DNA of 64,000 nt from CAWGXG01 sp963826505 (GCA_963826505.1 CAWGXG010000009.1:1-64000); one strand, 5' to 3'. Counted from the first letter of the stretch, positions 50,894-60,088 are shown. Numbers and translations are program-made. Notes: generated from the sequence alone by a model not told the origin.

Positions 50894-51898
50894 ATGGTCG
50901 GACGTTTGATTGCAGCGTTGACTTTGTTTTGTGCGGTTGTGATCGTAGTGTCAGCGGTCGGGACTCCGCCGCCCAATACCCTGGCCGCGCCGGGACGCGT
51001 CACACCTACGCCCGGTGCCAGCCCAACGCCTAACCCGTACGCCGCCCTGACCGTAGACGCGCTCACCGCGCGGACCTATGGCGGCGGATCGGTCACGATC
51101 CACCAGACGTTAGGCACTTTTCCCGAGTTCACGCGCTATACCATCTCCTACCCCAGCGACGACCTGACGATCTACGGGTTTATGAATGTGCCGGTCGGTG
51201 ATGGGCCGTTCCCGGTAATCATCGCCGTGCACGGGTACATCGATCCGGCCATTTACGGCACGCTGGACTACACCACCAGTTACGCCGACGACCTGGCTCG
51301 CGCCGGATTCCTGGTGCTGCATCCCAACTTGCGCGGCTATTGGCCGTCCGACAGCGGCGACAACCTGTTCCGCGTGGGGATGGCGATCGACGTGCTGAAT
51401 CTGATCGCGCTCACGCGGCAGTTGGGAGGCTTCCCCGGCGCGCTGGAAAAAGCCGATCCAGGGCGGATCGGGCTGTGGGGGCACAGCATGGGCGGCGGCA
51501 TTTCGCTGCGCGTGCTCACGATCACTCATGACGTGCGTTCGGCGGTGCTGTACGGCGCGATGAGTGGGGATGAGCGTCAGAATTACGAGGCCATTTACGG
51601 CTGGTCCGGCCATACGCGCGGGTTGGCCGAGTTGGACGTCCCAGTCGAGGCGCTGGACACAATTTCGCCGATCAACTATCTGGATCGCATCCAGGCGCAG
51701 GTGAGCATCCATCACGGTGGCATTGACGAGCAGGTGCCGCTCGAATGGTCGGTGGACCTGTGCTCACGCCTGATGGCATTGGGCAAACCGGTCGATTGCT
51801 TCACCTACGCGGGGCAGTATCACAATTTCACGGGGGATGGGTACGCACTGTTCATGCAGCGCATCATCGGATTTTATAACGTTACGCTGCGTGGGTAG
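50894..51898 (+). CDS. Secreted or membrane-anchored alpha/beta hydrolase of the prolyl-oligopeptidase (S9) type
   Basis: A 334-residue protein. An N-terminal hydrophobic segment (LIAALTLFCAVVIVVSA) and a Thr/Pro linker (VTPTPGASPTPNP) place the catalytic domain outside the cell. The nucleophile motif is GHSMGG (about residue 198), the acid is probably in HHGGIDEQVP and the histidine in GQYHNF. IYGFMNVPVGDGPFPVIIAVHG opens the fold. It may be a peptidase or an esterase. AAGAGGAAAAAACGCC precedes the ATG. Confidence 0.85.
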   Translation: MVGRLIAALTLFCAVVIVVSAVGTPPPNTLAAPGRVTPTPGASPTPNPYAALTVDALTARTYGGGSVTIHQTLGTFPEFTRYTISYPSDDLTIYGFMNVPVGDGPFPVIIAVHGYIDPAIYGTLDYTTSYADDLARAGFLVLHPNLRGYWPSDSGDNLFRVGMAIDVLNLIALTRQLGGFPGALEKADPGRIGLWGHSMGGGISLRVLTITHDVRSAVLYGAMSGDERQNYEAIYGWSGHTRGLAELDVPVEALDTISPINYLDRIQAQVSIHHGGIDEQVPLEWSVDLCSRLMALGKPVDCFTYAGQYHNFTGDGYALFMQRIIGFYNVTLRG

Positions 51899-52036
51899 GC
51901 GGAGAGCAGACAGCCGTCAGCGATCGGCGGACCGTAAAAGCTCACCACAGAGGACGCAGAGGGAAAGCATGAGAAAATCCTCGTCTTCCTCTGTGTTCCT
52001 CCGGCTTTTCTCTGTAAATCTCTGTGGCACTGCACT

Positions 52037-53407
52037 TTACCACGCAGGCAGATTGGGCACGATGTACGTTTGCAGCGCGTAATAGGCGAACGCCGCCAGC
52101 GCGAAGACGGCGCCCAACGGCAGCCATGCCGCCAGCGGAATCCGGCGGGCCAGCGGCGTCGTCCAGCCGCCTAACCCGATCGCCGCCATGAAGCCGAACG
52201 GGATCAGTGCGGCGTAGAGGTAGCGCCCCTGGAACTGCACGAAGGTCAGGTTGTACAGCGCGTATTCCGCCGCGGCCAGCACGATCATTACGGCGAACAA
52301 GACCAGCAGATCGCGCTGAGCAGGGCTGAGCGTACGCGGCCAGCCGTGTTCCCAGGCGAACAGCAGCGCGCCGATCAGCAGCGCCAGCGTGACGAGTTCC
52401 AACACGCGGTAGACGTTGCCGGGCATGGGCAGCGCCATCCAGCCAAACTGTCCCCAGAAGGAATGAAACGTGGTGCGGGCGGCGTTGTCCAGGTACAGCC
52501 GCAGACTGCCGCCCATCTCGTGATCGAAGTAATCCTGTGTGCGCATCTGGCCCACGACAACCGAGTCGTGCCGTTCCAGCCCGGCGAAATCCAGCCCGCC
52601 GTACACGCTCAGATTGCGCGCCCACCACACCCCGCCGATCAGCAGCGCGGGGATCACCACGGCGGCCACCTGCGCGGCCCCCTGCCGGAATGGCCAGCGA
52701 GTACGCCGCCAGCGCAGCAGCACGGCCAGCACCGCGATGCCCGCCATGAAATAGATCGTCGTTTTGGTGATCAGCGCGACTCCGGCCAGCCCGCCCAACA
52801 CCAGCGGCGACAGCGTCACCGGGCGGCGCAGCAGGTAGATCGCCACCGCCAGCAGAGTCAGCCCGGCCACCAACTCGGCCAGCGCGTCGTTGTTGACGCT
52901 GCCCAGGATGCTGAGCTGCTGCGGGATGAAAGCCACCAGCCCGGCCCCCGCCAGCGCCAGCGGCGGATGATCGGGCAGCGTCAGGCGCAGCACGGCCCAC
53001 GCGCACAGCACCGCCCCCGCACCGATCAGCACGGAGACGAGCCGCAGCGCGGTCAGGTCGCCATCCGTCGCGGCGAAGACTGGCGCTTGCAGCAGGTAAT
53101 AGAGCGGTGGCTGGTGATCTTCGTACTGGATGCTGTCCAGCCGATCCAGCAGGGCCGGATCGAACCCGGCGGCTTTGAGCTGGTCCTGGTAATCCTGCTG
53201 CCAGTCGCCCATTTCGAGCACGGGCAGCCGCCCGTCGTCCGCGATCTGGCGGATGACGTTGTAATGGGCGGGTTCGTCGGGAGCCTGCCAGGCAGGCGTG
53301 CGCACGGCGTACAGCGTGCCCAGCGCCAGATAAACCAGCAGGATCAGCCCCAGGGTAAGCCATTCGATGCGGCGCGTCATAGGCGTTTCGCTTTCTGTGA
53401 GAGTCAT
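52037..53407 (-). CDS. DUF2142/GT-C-like polytopic membrane protein
   Basis: A 456-residue protein with about eleven membrane helices. The first outside loop has APDEPAHYNVIRQI, where the acidic pair fits the metal-dependent GT-C fold and DUF2142 proteins, followed by EDHQPPLYYLL. It probably transfers a lipid-linked sugar to a surface glycan or protein. Its ATG overlaps the stop of the upstream membrane protein gene (ATGA), so the two are co-translated. The exact donor and acceptor are unknown. Confidence 0.8.
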   Translation of the reverse strand: MTLTESETPMTRRIEWLTLGLILLVYLALGTLYAVRTPAWQAPDEPAHYNVIRQIADDGRLPVLEMGDWQQDYQDQLKAAGFDPALLDRLDSIQYEDHQPPLYYLLQAPVFAATDGDLTALRLVSVLIGAGAVLCAWAVLRLTLPDHPPLALAGAGLVAFIPQQLSILGSVNNDALAELVAGLTLLAVAIYLLRRPVTLSPLVLGGLAGVALITKTTIYFMAGIAVLAVLLRWRRTRWPFRQGAAQVAAVVIPALLIGGVWWARNLSVYGGLDFAGLERHDSVVVGQMRTQDYFDHEMGGSLRLYLDNAARTTFHSFWGQFGWMALPMPGNVYRVLELVTLALLIGALLFAWEHGWPRTLSPAQRDLLVLFAVMIVLAAAEYALYNLTFVQFQGRYLYAALIPFGFMAAIGLGGWTTPLARRIPLAAWLPLGAVFALAAFAYYALQTYIVPNLPAW

Positions 53408-55743
53408 TGTGCCGCGAACTGCACGGTATCGACCATCAGGGCCAGACGGCGCGGATCGCTCTCGGTGCTGCCAGTCGGCGCGTCGGCCCCATCATAAGTC
53501 AGCGTGACGGTGATATGCCGCCCATCCCCGATCGCCTCCGCCGGAATGTCGAACGTCACCGGCGCGAGTCCGTCCGGCGCGATCTGCGCCGTGCCGAGCG
53601 CGACGCCGTTGACGGACACGTCCAACTGGCGGACGCGCTCGAAGGCCTGCGCGGTGATCGTCAGCATATAGCCGCCCGGCGGCAGATCGACGTACAGATC
53701 GGCCTGCGGGTGCGGGCCGGGATCGCGCTGCTCCAACCCGAACACAGTCTGAGCGCGGTCGCCTGTCCAGCGCACGCTGAGATCAAAAATCTGCTCGGGC
53801 CAGTGCCAGCCCCAGCCAATATAACGCCGGTCGTCCGCCGACCCAATGTCGATCTGGTAGACGCCGGGCGCGATCTGCGGCGGGGTGCGGTCGGGGCAGC
53901 CATCCGGGTGCCACGCGGTGCGGTAGACGATGGCGTCCTTCTCGACCCACACCGGGCACAGCAAGTCCGGTTGAGCGTTGAGATAACCGAGCACCTCGGC
54001 CACGGTCGACGTATTCGCACCGATCAGATCGGTGTGGACGACCACGTAGCCGACCGGCCAGTCAAAAATGATTTGGCGCAGCTCCGGCGTGGCTAAATCC
54101 GGATCAAGCGGGCGGCGCTGCCCCAACCAGCTCAGCAGCGGATCATCCGTGCGCAGATACCAGTAATTCTCGACCGGCGCGCGCGCCAGCAAGCCGTTGA
54201 CCATGCGCTTGCCGTGCGTCATGCCGTAGAACTGCGTCTGAAGCTGCTCGAACTGCCCCACCCAGGTTTCGCCCGTGCCCGCCGCGACCGGCACTTCCAG
54301 CACGACGTACTCGTCGTAGGGCTCCCCGGTTTCATGGCCCATCGCGGAGTAAAACTCATAGGTGGGCACGACCGGCTTGATCGGCATCGCCACGAACAGC
54401 CGCGCGTCCACAAAGACGATCAGCAAGGCTGCCAGCGGAACGATACGCCGCAACCGGACGCGCCCGATCAACAACGGCCCCCACGTTTGTCCGATGAAGA
54501 TCAGCGCGGGGATCAGGAACACCGTCCCGAAGCGGTCCGGGCGGCGGAACATGTTCCCTAGCAGCGGGTGGAACCAGTGGTAGGGCATGCGGATATCCGT
54601 CCCGCCGATCGTAATGTGATCGCCCGCTGACAGCAGCAGCGGCACGATCGCCAGCGCCAGCCAGAACCAGCGCCGCCGGTCGAGTCCGCGCCCGCGTAAG
54701 GCGGTCAGGTTGGCGAGCAGCGTAATCAGCAGCAGCGGCACGATCACCGATCCGAGCGTAACGCGCCGGTCGCCGGGCGCAAAACGCCAGATATACCCTT
54801 CGGGAAACGGGATGAAGTGCGTGCCTTCCGCCGAGGCCGGGGCCAACGTGCCCCGGTCGAAGTCCAGCAGCGGGTGCAGCGGACCGGCGATCCAACCGAG
54901 GACCAGCATCAGCGCCACCGCCAGCAATCCCAATGCCGCCAGCCGCGCCCGGGCGGACCACGTCCGCGCCCGGACGAGTGTCAGCAGGCCGAACGGCACG
55001 AGGATGAAGGCGTCATACAGCAGATAGCTGTAATCGGTCATGAGCGTGCCGTAAAACACCAGCCCCATGATGACCGCCCACGCCAGCCCGCGCCGCCAGC
55101 GATCCGCGCTGCATGCCACGCGATCCCAGGCCAGCAGCGCGGCGGGCAGCCAGAAAAAGCACAGGTAGGTCAGGTGTGTGAACGTGATCGACAGCCACAG
55201 CGAAAAGGTCAGCATGAACAGCGCGCCGCCCACCAGCGCCAGCCCGCCTGAGACGCGCTCGTGGCGCAGCAGCGCGAAGATCAGCGTCCCGTTGAGCGTC
55301 TGGATCAGCACGATGATGACCTGCATGGCGATCAGCGTCCCGGCCAGCGGCTCGACCAACGCCCACACCGGGAACCAGAACGGCGTCAGCGTGTGAAAGG
55401 CGAGATTGGTCGTGTAGGGGAACAGCACGAAATTCGTCTCGTAGACGTGCAGGCCGGGTGTGGTCAGCGCGTGGCGGATCCACCAGTAATTCCAGTTGAA
55501 GTGAAAATAATCGTTGAGCGGCTCGGCGGGGACGTGCGTGCGCACGTGGAACAGCGGCCAGTACACGACGATGCAGGCCAGCAGCCCGTAGAACGCCATG
55601 ACGGCGGCGGCATGCCCCACCCGCAAATCCCCTCCCCGTGTGACGGAGAGGGGATTTCTCAGCCTGCTAACTCCTCCCCTCCACCGCGTGGGGAGGAGGG
55701 CTGACCGCAGGTCAGCTTGGGGGGATGGGGCTAGTTTTGTCAT
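53404..55743 (-). CDS. Large polytopic membrane protein, GT-C-like, with C-terminal soluble domain
   Basis: A 779-residue frame. About eleven membrane helices (from MAFYGLLACIVVYWPLF on) are followed by an outside domain of about 350 residues with beta-strand character. EPLNDYFHFNWNYWWIRHAL in the first loop holds an Asp suitable for a GT-C active site. The first 47 codons read through a dispersed palindromic repeat (55618-55740). Therefore translation may really begin at ATG 55601 (MAFYG), although neither start has a good ribosome site. It is coupled to the DUF2142-like gene and probably works in the same glycan pathway. Confidence 0.78.
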   Translation of the reverse strand: MTKLAPSPQADLRSALLPTRWRGGVSRLRNPLSVTRGGDLRVGHAAAVMAFYGLLACIVVYWPLFHVRTHVPAEPLNDYFHFNWNYWWIRHALTTPGLHVYETNFVLFPYTTNLAFHTLTPFWFPVWALVEPLAGTLIAMQVIIVLIQTLNGTLIFALLRHERVSGGLALVGGALFMLTFSLWLSITFTHLTYLCFFWLPAALLAWDRVACSADRWRRGLAWAVIMGLVFYGTLMTDYSYLLYDAFILVPFGLLTLVRARTWSARARLAALGLLAVALMLVLGWIAGPLHPLLDFDRGTLAPASAEGTHFIPFPEGYIWRFAPGDRRVTLGSVIVPLLLITLLANLTALRGRGLDRRRWFWLALAIVPLLLSAGDHITIGGTDIRMPYHWFHPLLGNMFRRPDRFGTVFLIPALIFIGQTWGPLLIGRVRLRRIVPLAALLIVFVDARLFVAMPIKPVVPTYEFYSAMGHETGEPYDEYVVLEVPVAAGTGETWVGQFEQLQTQFYGMTHGKRMVNGLLARAPVENYWYLRTDDPLLSWLGQRRPLDPDLATPELRQIIFDWPVGYVVVHTDLIGANTSTVAEVLGYLNAQPDLLCPVWVEKDAIVYRTAWHPDGCPDRTPPQIAPGVYQIDIGSADDRRYIGWGWHWPEQIFDLSVRWTGDRAQTVFGLEQRDPGPHPQADLYVDLPPGGYMLTITAQAFERVRQLDVSVNGVALGTAQIAPDGLAPVTFDIPAEAIGDGRHITVTLTYDGADAPTGSTESDPRRLALMVDTVQFAAQ
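55618..55740. repeat. Double palindromic repeat at the start of a membrane-protein gene
   Basis: CCCCACCCGCAAATCCCCTC opens it; AAATCCCCTCTCC-like and GGAGAGGGGATTT arms form the first hairpin and CTCCTCCCC with GGGGAGGAG the second; TTGGGGGGATGGGGCT closes it. It has the same outline as the copy at 9114. Confidence 0.75.
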
Positions 55744-55778
55744 GACACGCCGTATTAATCCGGCTCAGTGTCGAGCGG

Positions 55779-57587
55779 CTAGGCCCGCGCGGGCAGGTCC
55801 GACTGTTCGCGCGGCTGGCCCAGGCGGGCGCGTTCCTCGTCGATCAGTTCGGGTTCCAGCTTGCGGTAGAGCGGCTGCGGCTCGCGCAGCGTCTGCCCGA
55901 CCGGCAGTGCGCTCGGCTCCCAGCGCCCGACGACGTCGTCTCCGGCGTGATACGTCAGCGCGGCGTGCGCCCGCTCGGATTCCTGGAACGTCTCGATGCG
56001 CAGATCGCCGAACAGCGTCCCGTCATAGCCCAGGTATTCGTGCACCTGCTGCGACGTGAAGGGCAGGAACGGCGCGAACAGCGTCTTCAGGTTATCGATG
56101 CAGCGCAGCGCCGTGTAGATCGTCGTGGCGGCGGTCTGCCGGTCCTCCTTGATGACCTTGAACCAGGGCGCGCGGTCCAGGTAACCGTTGACCTCACGCG
56201 CCAGCGCCATCGTTTCGGTGAGCGCGTCGCGCAGCCGCACGGCTTCCAACAGCCCGCCGATGCTCGCGAATCCGGCCTCGACCTTCTCGAGGATCTCGCG
56301 ATCGTCCGGACGCAGCTCGCCCGGATCGGGCACCTTGCCCTCGAAATGCTTGGCCGTGAACTTCAGCACACGGTTGACCAGGTTGCCCCAGGCGGCGAGC
56401 AGCTCGGTGTTGTTGCGCGTGACGAAGCCGTCCCAGCTCCAATCGGAGTCGCGACTTTCGGGAAAGGTCATGGCGATGTAGTAGCGGATCGGGTCCGGAT
56501 CGTAGCGATCGAGGATGTCTGGCACCCACACGGCCCAGTTGCGGCTCTTGGAAAACTGCTGGCCCTCGATGTTCATGAATTCGTTAGCGGGCACGTCGTA
56601 GGGCAGATTGAGATGCCCATCGCCCTCGACGGCGTACAGTCCGTCCGCGCCGATCAACTCAGCGGGCCAGATGATCGAGTGGAACTCGATATTGTCTTTG
56701 CCGATGAAGTTGTAGATACGCGCCCCCGGGTTGTACCACCACTGCTTCCAGGCGTCGGGCTGGCCGGTGTTGTGCGCCCATTCGATCGACGCGGTGAAAT
56801 AGCCCATCACCGCTTCGAGCCAGACGTACATGCGTTTGTCTTCCCAGCCTTCGAGCGGGATGCGGATGCCCCATTCGATGTCGCGCGTGATGGGCCGCCC
56901 CTTCAGTTCTTCGACCTTGTTTTGCGAGACGCGCAGCACGTTGGGCCGCCAGACCTCGGCTTTGACCGGGTCGGACAGGTACTCGCGCAGCTGGTCCTTG
57001 AAGGCAGGTAGATCGAGAAAGTAATGACGCGTCTCGCGGATGACGGGCGTGCTGCCGTCCGTTTTGCTGCGCGGATTGATCAGCTCCACCGCGTCGAGCA
57101 GGTTGCCACAGTTGTCGCACTGGTCGCCGCGCGCGTCCTTATAGCCGCAGATGGGGCACGTCCCCTCGACGTAGCGATCGGGCAGAAAGCGCTGCTCGGT
57201 CTCGCTGTAGAGCAGACGCTGCGTTTCAGTGTAGAGATAGCCGCGCTCCAACAGCTTGAGGAAGATATCCTGCGCGACGCGGTGATGGCTCTCGGTGTCG
57301 GTGTGGGTGAACAGATCGTAGCTGATGCCGATCCGACGCTGGGTTTCGAGAAAGCGCGCGTGAAAATGCTCGAAGACTTCGCGCGGCGTCACGCCCAGTT
57401 TGTCCGCTTCGACCGAAATCGGTGTCCCATGTGAATCCGAGCCGCTGACCATCAGTACATGATTGCCCTTCAGGCGGTGATAGCGGGCGAACATGTCCGA
57501 GGGCAGATAGCACCCCGCCATATGACCGGCGTGCATGTCGCCGTTGGCATAGGGCCAGGCTACGGAAACGTGGATGTATTCAGGCAT
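55779..57587 (-). CDS. metG: Methionyl-tRNA synthetase
   Basis: A 602-residue class I synthetase that charges tRNA-Met. The HIGH motif reads HAGH (residues 19-22) and the KMSKS loop reads FSKS (near 344). A single zinc knuckle CPICGYKDARGDQCDNCG is intact, and VSGSDSHGTPI and NFIGKDNIEFH fit the family. I start at MPEYIHVS (ATG 57587), which AAGGTG precedes; a longer frame reads through the leader region. There is no C-terminal EMAP-like dimer domain, as expected at this length. It has its own extended -10 promoter and lies downstream of a candidate RNA. Confidence 0.96.
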   Translation of the reverse strand: MPEYIHVSVAWPYANGDMHAGHMAGCYLPSDMFARYHRLKGNHVLMVSGSDSHGTPISVEADKLGVTPREVFEHFHARFLETQRRIGISYDLFTHTDTESHHRVAQDIFLKLLERGYLYTETQRLLYSETEQRFLPDRYVEGTCPICGYKDARGDQCDNCGNLLDAVELINPRSKTDGSTPVIRETRHYFLDLPAFKDQLREYLSDPVKAEVWRPNVLRVSQNKVEELKGRPITRDIEWGIRIPLEGWEDKRMYVWLEAVMGYFTASIEWAHNTGQPDAWKQWWYNPGARIYNFIGKDNIEFHSIIWPAELIGADGLYAVEGDGHLNLPYDVPANEFMNIEGQQFSKSRNWAVWVPDILDRYDPDPIRYYIAMTFPESRDSDWSWDGFVTRNNTELLAAWGNLVNRVLKFTAKHFEGKVPDPGELRPDDREILEKVEAGFASIGGLLEAVRLRDALTETMALAREVNGYLDRAPWFKVIKEDRQTAATTIYTALRCIDNLKTLFAPFLPFTSQQVHEYLGYDGTLFGDLRIETFQESERAHAALTYHAGDDVVGRWEPSALPVGQTLREPQPLYRKLEPELIDEERARLGQPREQSDLPARA

Positions 57588-57635
57588 AGTGGTTTCACCT
57601 TGTGTGCGTGTTAGGGTCGTCTGTGACCGCCGGAC

Positions 57636-57644
57636 ATTGTAACA
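57636..57644 (-). promoter_or_regulatory. Extended -10 promoter of metG
   Basis: Read leftward the sequence is TGTTACAAT, an extended -10. It lies 49 bases before the metG start codon. Confidence 0.5.
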
Positions 57645-57697
57645 GGGCGGCGGGCCGCCTACCAGTATCGATCCCCCTGCGCCGCTCGCGCCAGACA

Positions 57698-57879
57698 ACA
57701 AAAAACCGCCGGGGAGTACTCGACGGTTGACTTGCCGTGGTCGCCAGGACGGGTGCGGCGCGATCGGTGAAGATCAGTCGCGCGCGCAGCGCCGTCGCCG
57801 GAAGCGGTCCGACCACGGCAAGCCGCGCATGCCCATCATACTGCGCGAAAGCGTGAGGTAACTCGGAATATGTGTCATG
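57698..57879 (-). ncRNA. Candidate 180-nt RNA with own promoter, three hairpins and terminator, upstream of metG
   Basis: Read leftward from the promoter at 57886-57914: a 6-bp hairpin (CGCGCA with TGCGCG), a long hairpin whose base is a perfect 13-bp stem (57810-57822 with 57731-57743), and a terminator. The first 105 bases also encode a possible 34-residue peptide (57878-57774) that begins at the expected first nucleotide and contains MMGM. So it might be a methionine-sensing attenuation leader for metG, or a free small RNA, since metG has a second promoter. I do not recognise it as 6S, SRP, T-box or a SAM riboswitch. Confidence 0.5.
57700..57728 (-). terminator. Rho-independent terminator of the candidate RNA
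   Basis: Read leftward: AACCGTCG and CGGCGGTT form an 8-bp stem (one G-U), followed by a run of six T. It is the best terminator in the window. Confidence 0.75.
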
Positions 57880-57885
57880 CCCTAG

Positions 57886-57914
57886 ACTATAGGGGATTCG
57901 GCGGCGCGTGTCAA
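57886..57914 (-). promoter_or_regulatory. Consensus promoter of the candidate RNA
   Basis: Read leftward: TTGACA (57914-57909), 17 bases, TATAGT (57891-57886). Confidence 0.7.
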
Positions 57915-57950
57915 CGCGGATTTTGGGCGGAGAACGCAAATTCTGGTGTG

Positions 57951-58010
57951 CCAGGTGCCAACGTCCTCCGGCGTAGCGAATGGCGTCTTCAGGACGTTGC
58001 CGGCACCTGG
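57951..58010. repeat. Long inverted repeat between the cupredoxin gene and the candidate RNA
   Basis: CCAGGTGCC (57951-57959) plus AACGTCCT (57960-57967) pair with AGGACGTT (57991-57998) plus GGCACCTGG (58002-58010), leaving a 3-base bulge: 17 bp in all. No T-run follows on either strand. Confidence 0.6.
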
Positions 58011-58112
58011 TGTATTGCGTTTGTGTGCTGTTCTCCCTGAAGTGTGGGAATTGCCTGACCACCTCCAGGGCGGAATTCACCAGCGATAACTCACGCTAGC
58101 ATCATGCGTTTG

Positions 58113-59174
58113 CTACATGCCGGGCATTACAACGACCACACCGCTCATGCCTGGATGGATGAGGCAGACGTACGGGTATACACCCGGATCCGGGAATGTG
58201 GCGGTAAACGTCTGTCCGGGCATGATCAGGCCGCTGTTGACGGGACTGTCCGTTACCCAGTTATCACCGTTTTGAAGCGTCGGTGCGACCAACGCGGGCT
58301 TGAGTTCGAGGATCGGGTTGCCGTTTGCGTCGGTAGCGGGTGCCATCTGCTGATCTTCTGGCAGCGGGGGCCATGACACGGTGTGCAGCTCGTTTGCGGA
58401 CGTGTTCGACCAGGTCACCGTCTGACCGGCCGTGATTACGGCGACCAACGGGAAGAACTGGTTGACGGTCGCCAAACCAGCCTGGCTGCCGACGGTCACG
58501 GTAGCGCCGTCGCTGGTCGAGGCGGACATGCTCTGCTGTTCAGCAGATGCATACGCACCCATACCCTGGTTGACCGCATCCCCTATCTCTTTGCCCGCTT
58601 CCAACATGACATCGGTTGGGCTGGGGATAGTGGTGCTGTCGTCCACGACGGTGAACGAGCCTTCCATGTGCTGCTCGGCGTCAGGCGCGCCATAGTGCAC
58701 ATCGCAGTGGTAATAATAGGTTCCGGCGTCAGCGTCGATCACCAACGACAACGTCGGGGTTGGCACAGGCAAGCCGCTTTCGGCTGGCCCGCCCGTGTAG
58801 GTGTCGCCACTGTGGACGGTGGGCGTCGTGGCTTCGGGATTGAAATAGGCCGTCTGCTGGCCGTTAATCTCCGACGAAACGACGAGCTGTTCGGCTGCAT
58901 TTTCGTCCATGCTGGTGCCCACAATACTGATATTGTGGAAGCCGTTGATCAGCCACGTGATGGTATCGCCGCGGTGGACCTGAATATCCTTAGGGAAGAA
59001 CTCCAAGAGATCCATGTTGGCAGGGCCGGCGCCACCAGCCAGAACGACAAAGGTCTGGTGGTCCATAGATTGTGCGTGGGCGAGAGAATGCACACTGAAT
59101 CCCGTGCTCAGGGCGACAAACATAGTCGCGACGAGTACGATTTTGGTACTGTACTTCGCCATACGGGCAAACAT
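58113..59174 (-). CDS. Secreted double-cupredoxin (plastocyanin-like) protein
   Basis: A 353-residue protein with a signal peptide (IVLVATMFVALSTGFSVHSLAHA). It has two cupredoxin domains. Domain 1 has ITWLINGFHN and YYYHCDVHYG with a later methionine; domain 2 has VTWSNTSANELHTV and YPYVCLIHPGMSG. Each supplies the His, Cys, His and probable Met of a type 1 copper site. The domains are joined by a linker of about 60 residues rich in Ser, Thr and Ala. Electron transfer outside the membrane is the probable role. CAGGAG lies before the ATG. No oxidase or nitrite reductase gene is adjacent. Confidence 0.88.
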   Translation of the reverse strand: MFARMAKYSTKIVLVATMFVALSTGFSVHSLAHAQSMDHQTFVVLAGGAGPANMDLLEFFPKDIQVHRGDTITWLINGFHNISIVGTSMDENAAEQLVVSSEINGQQTAYFNPEATTPTVHSGDTYTGGPAESGLPVPTPTLSLVIDADAGTYYYHCDVHYGAPDAEQHMEGSFTVVDDSTTIPSPTDVMLEAGKEIGDAVNQGMGAYASAEQQSMSASTSDGATVTVGSQAGLATVNQFFPLVAVITAGQTVTWSNTSANELHTVSWPPLPEDQQMAPATDANGNPILELKPALVAPTLQNGDNWVTDSPVNSGLIMPGQTFTATFPDPGVYPYVCLIHPGMSGVVVVMPGM

Positions 59175-59384
59175 GTGATTCAGCTCCTGTGAAACTTAGG
59201 TTGCAGTAGTGACTGCAGCTACGGTGGTTACGATGTGCGCACGGGCCCCAATATAACTCTATTTTTATGATATACAAGTTATTACCTATAAAAACTTGTA
59301 AAATATTGTAAATATTTTGTGAGGACTACAAAAGTGGGAAATCGGTTTGAGGAGATGCCGCCGCGAGACGGCCGGGTAGCCAGC

Positions 59385-60003
59385 TTAGCCGTTCTTGCCC
59401 TTCTGCCCGACGGTGATCCGCACGCTGTTAAAGGCACCGAAGGCACGCTGCTCGGTGACTTCCAGCCCGGCGGCGCGCATCAGGGCGGCTTCGTCGCGCA
59501 TAAGATCGCCGAACAGCGCCCAGGTTCGCGCCAGCCCGTGCGCGATGCGCTGCTGTGGGCCAGGGTCCCACGCATCGACCAGGACCAGCACGCCGTCCGG
59601 TCGCAGGACGCGTGCCATTTCATCCATGGCCTGCTGCCCGTCCGGGATCGCTGTGAAGACGAAGGTCAGCGCGACGGCATCCAGCGATCCCGACGCGAAC
59701 GGCAAACGGATCGCGTTGCCTTCCACCAGGCGCGGGCGCAGCCCGGACTGCCGCAGGTGATGCTGCGTCCGGACCAGCATAGCCGGTGAAAGGTCCAGCG
59801 CTGCGGCGAGACGCGCCCGGCCGGGCGATCTGCGCGTGGAGCACACCCGGTCCCGGTCCGATTTCGAGCACTGTGGCGCCCTCTGGCAGCCAGGGGAGCG
59901 CCGCTTCGCAGTAGCGTCGCCACATGGGCAGCAGCCGCAGCGCCGGGCCGTAGAAGGGAGCCATGCGGTCGTACAGGCGGCGGACGCGCGCATAGGGGTT
60001 CAT
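59385..60003 (-). CDS. Class I SAM-dependent methyltransferase (one frame shift)
   Basis: About 206 residues across a frame change near 59825. The N-terminal part has MNPYARVRRLYDRMAPFYG and motif I VLEIGPGPGVL; the other frame supplies AALDLSPAML, the acidic SLDAVALTFVF segment (motif IV) and LRPDGVLVLVD (motif V/VI). This resembles UbiE/phospholipid N-methyltransferase-like enzymes; the substrate is unknown. The start ATG 60003 is the obvious one. Confidence 0.84.
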
Positions 60004-60088
60004 AGGGGGTGATCCTTAAAACCAAAACAGCCCGACCGTGAACCCACTGGCCGGGCTGTGCAGGTACAGCATGGTGCAGGGCAACACG

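Noticed and set aside
57698..57879. 6S RNA, T-box or SAM riboswitch
   Set aside because: The 5' and 3' ends do not pair as in 6S, no T-box sequence lies in the antiterminator position, and no known SAM-riboswitch core is visible.
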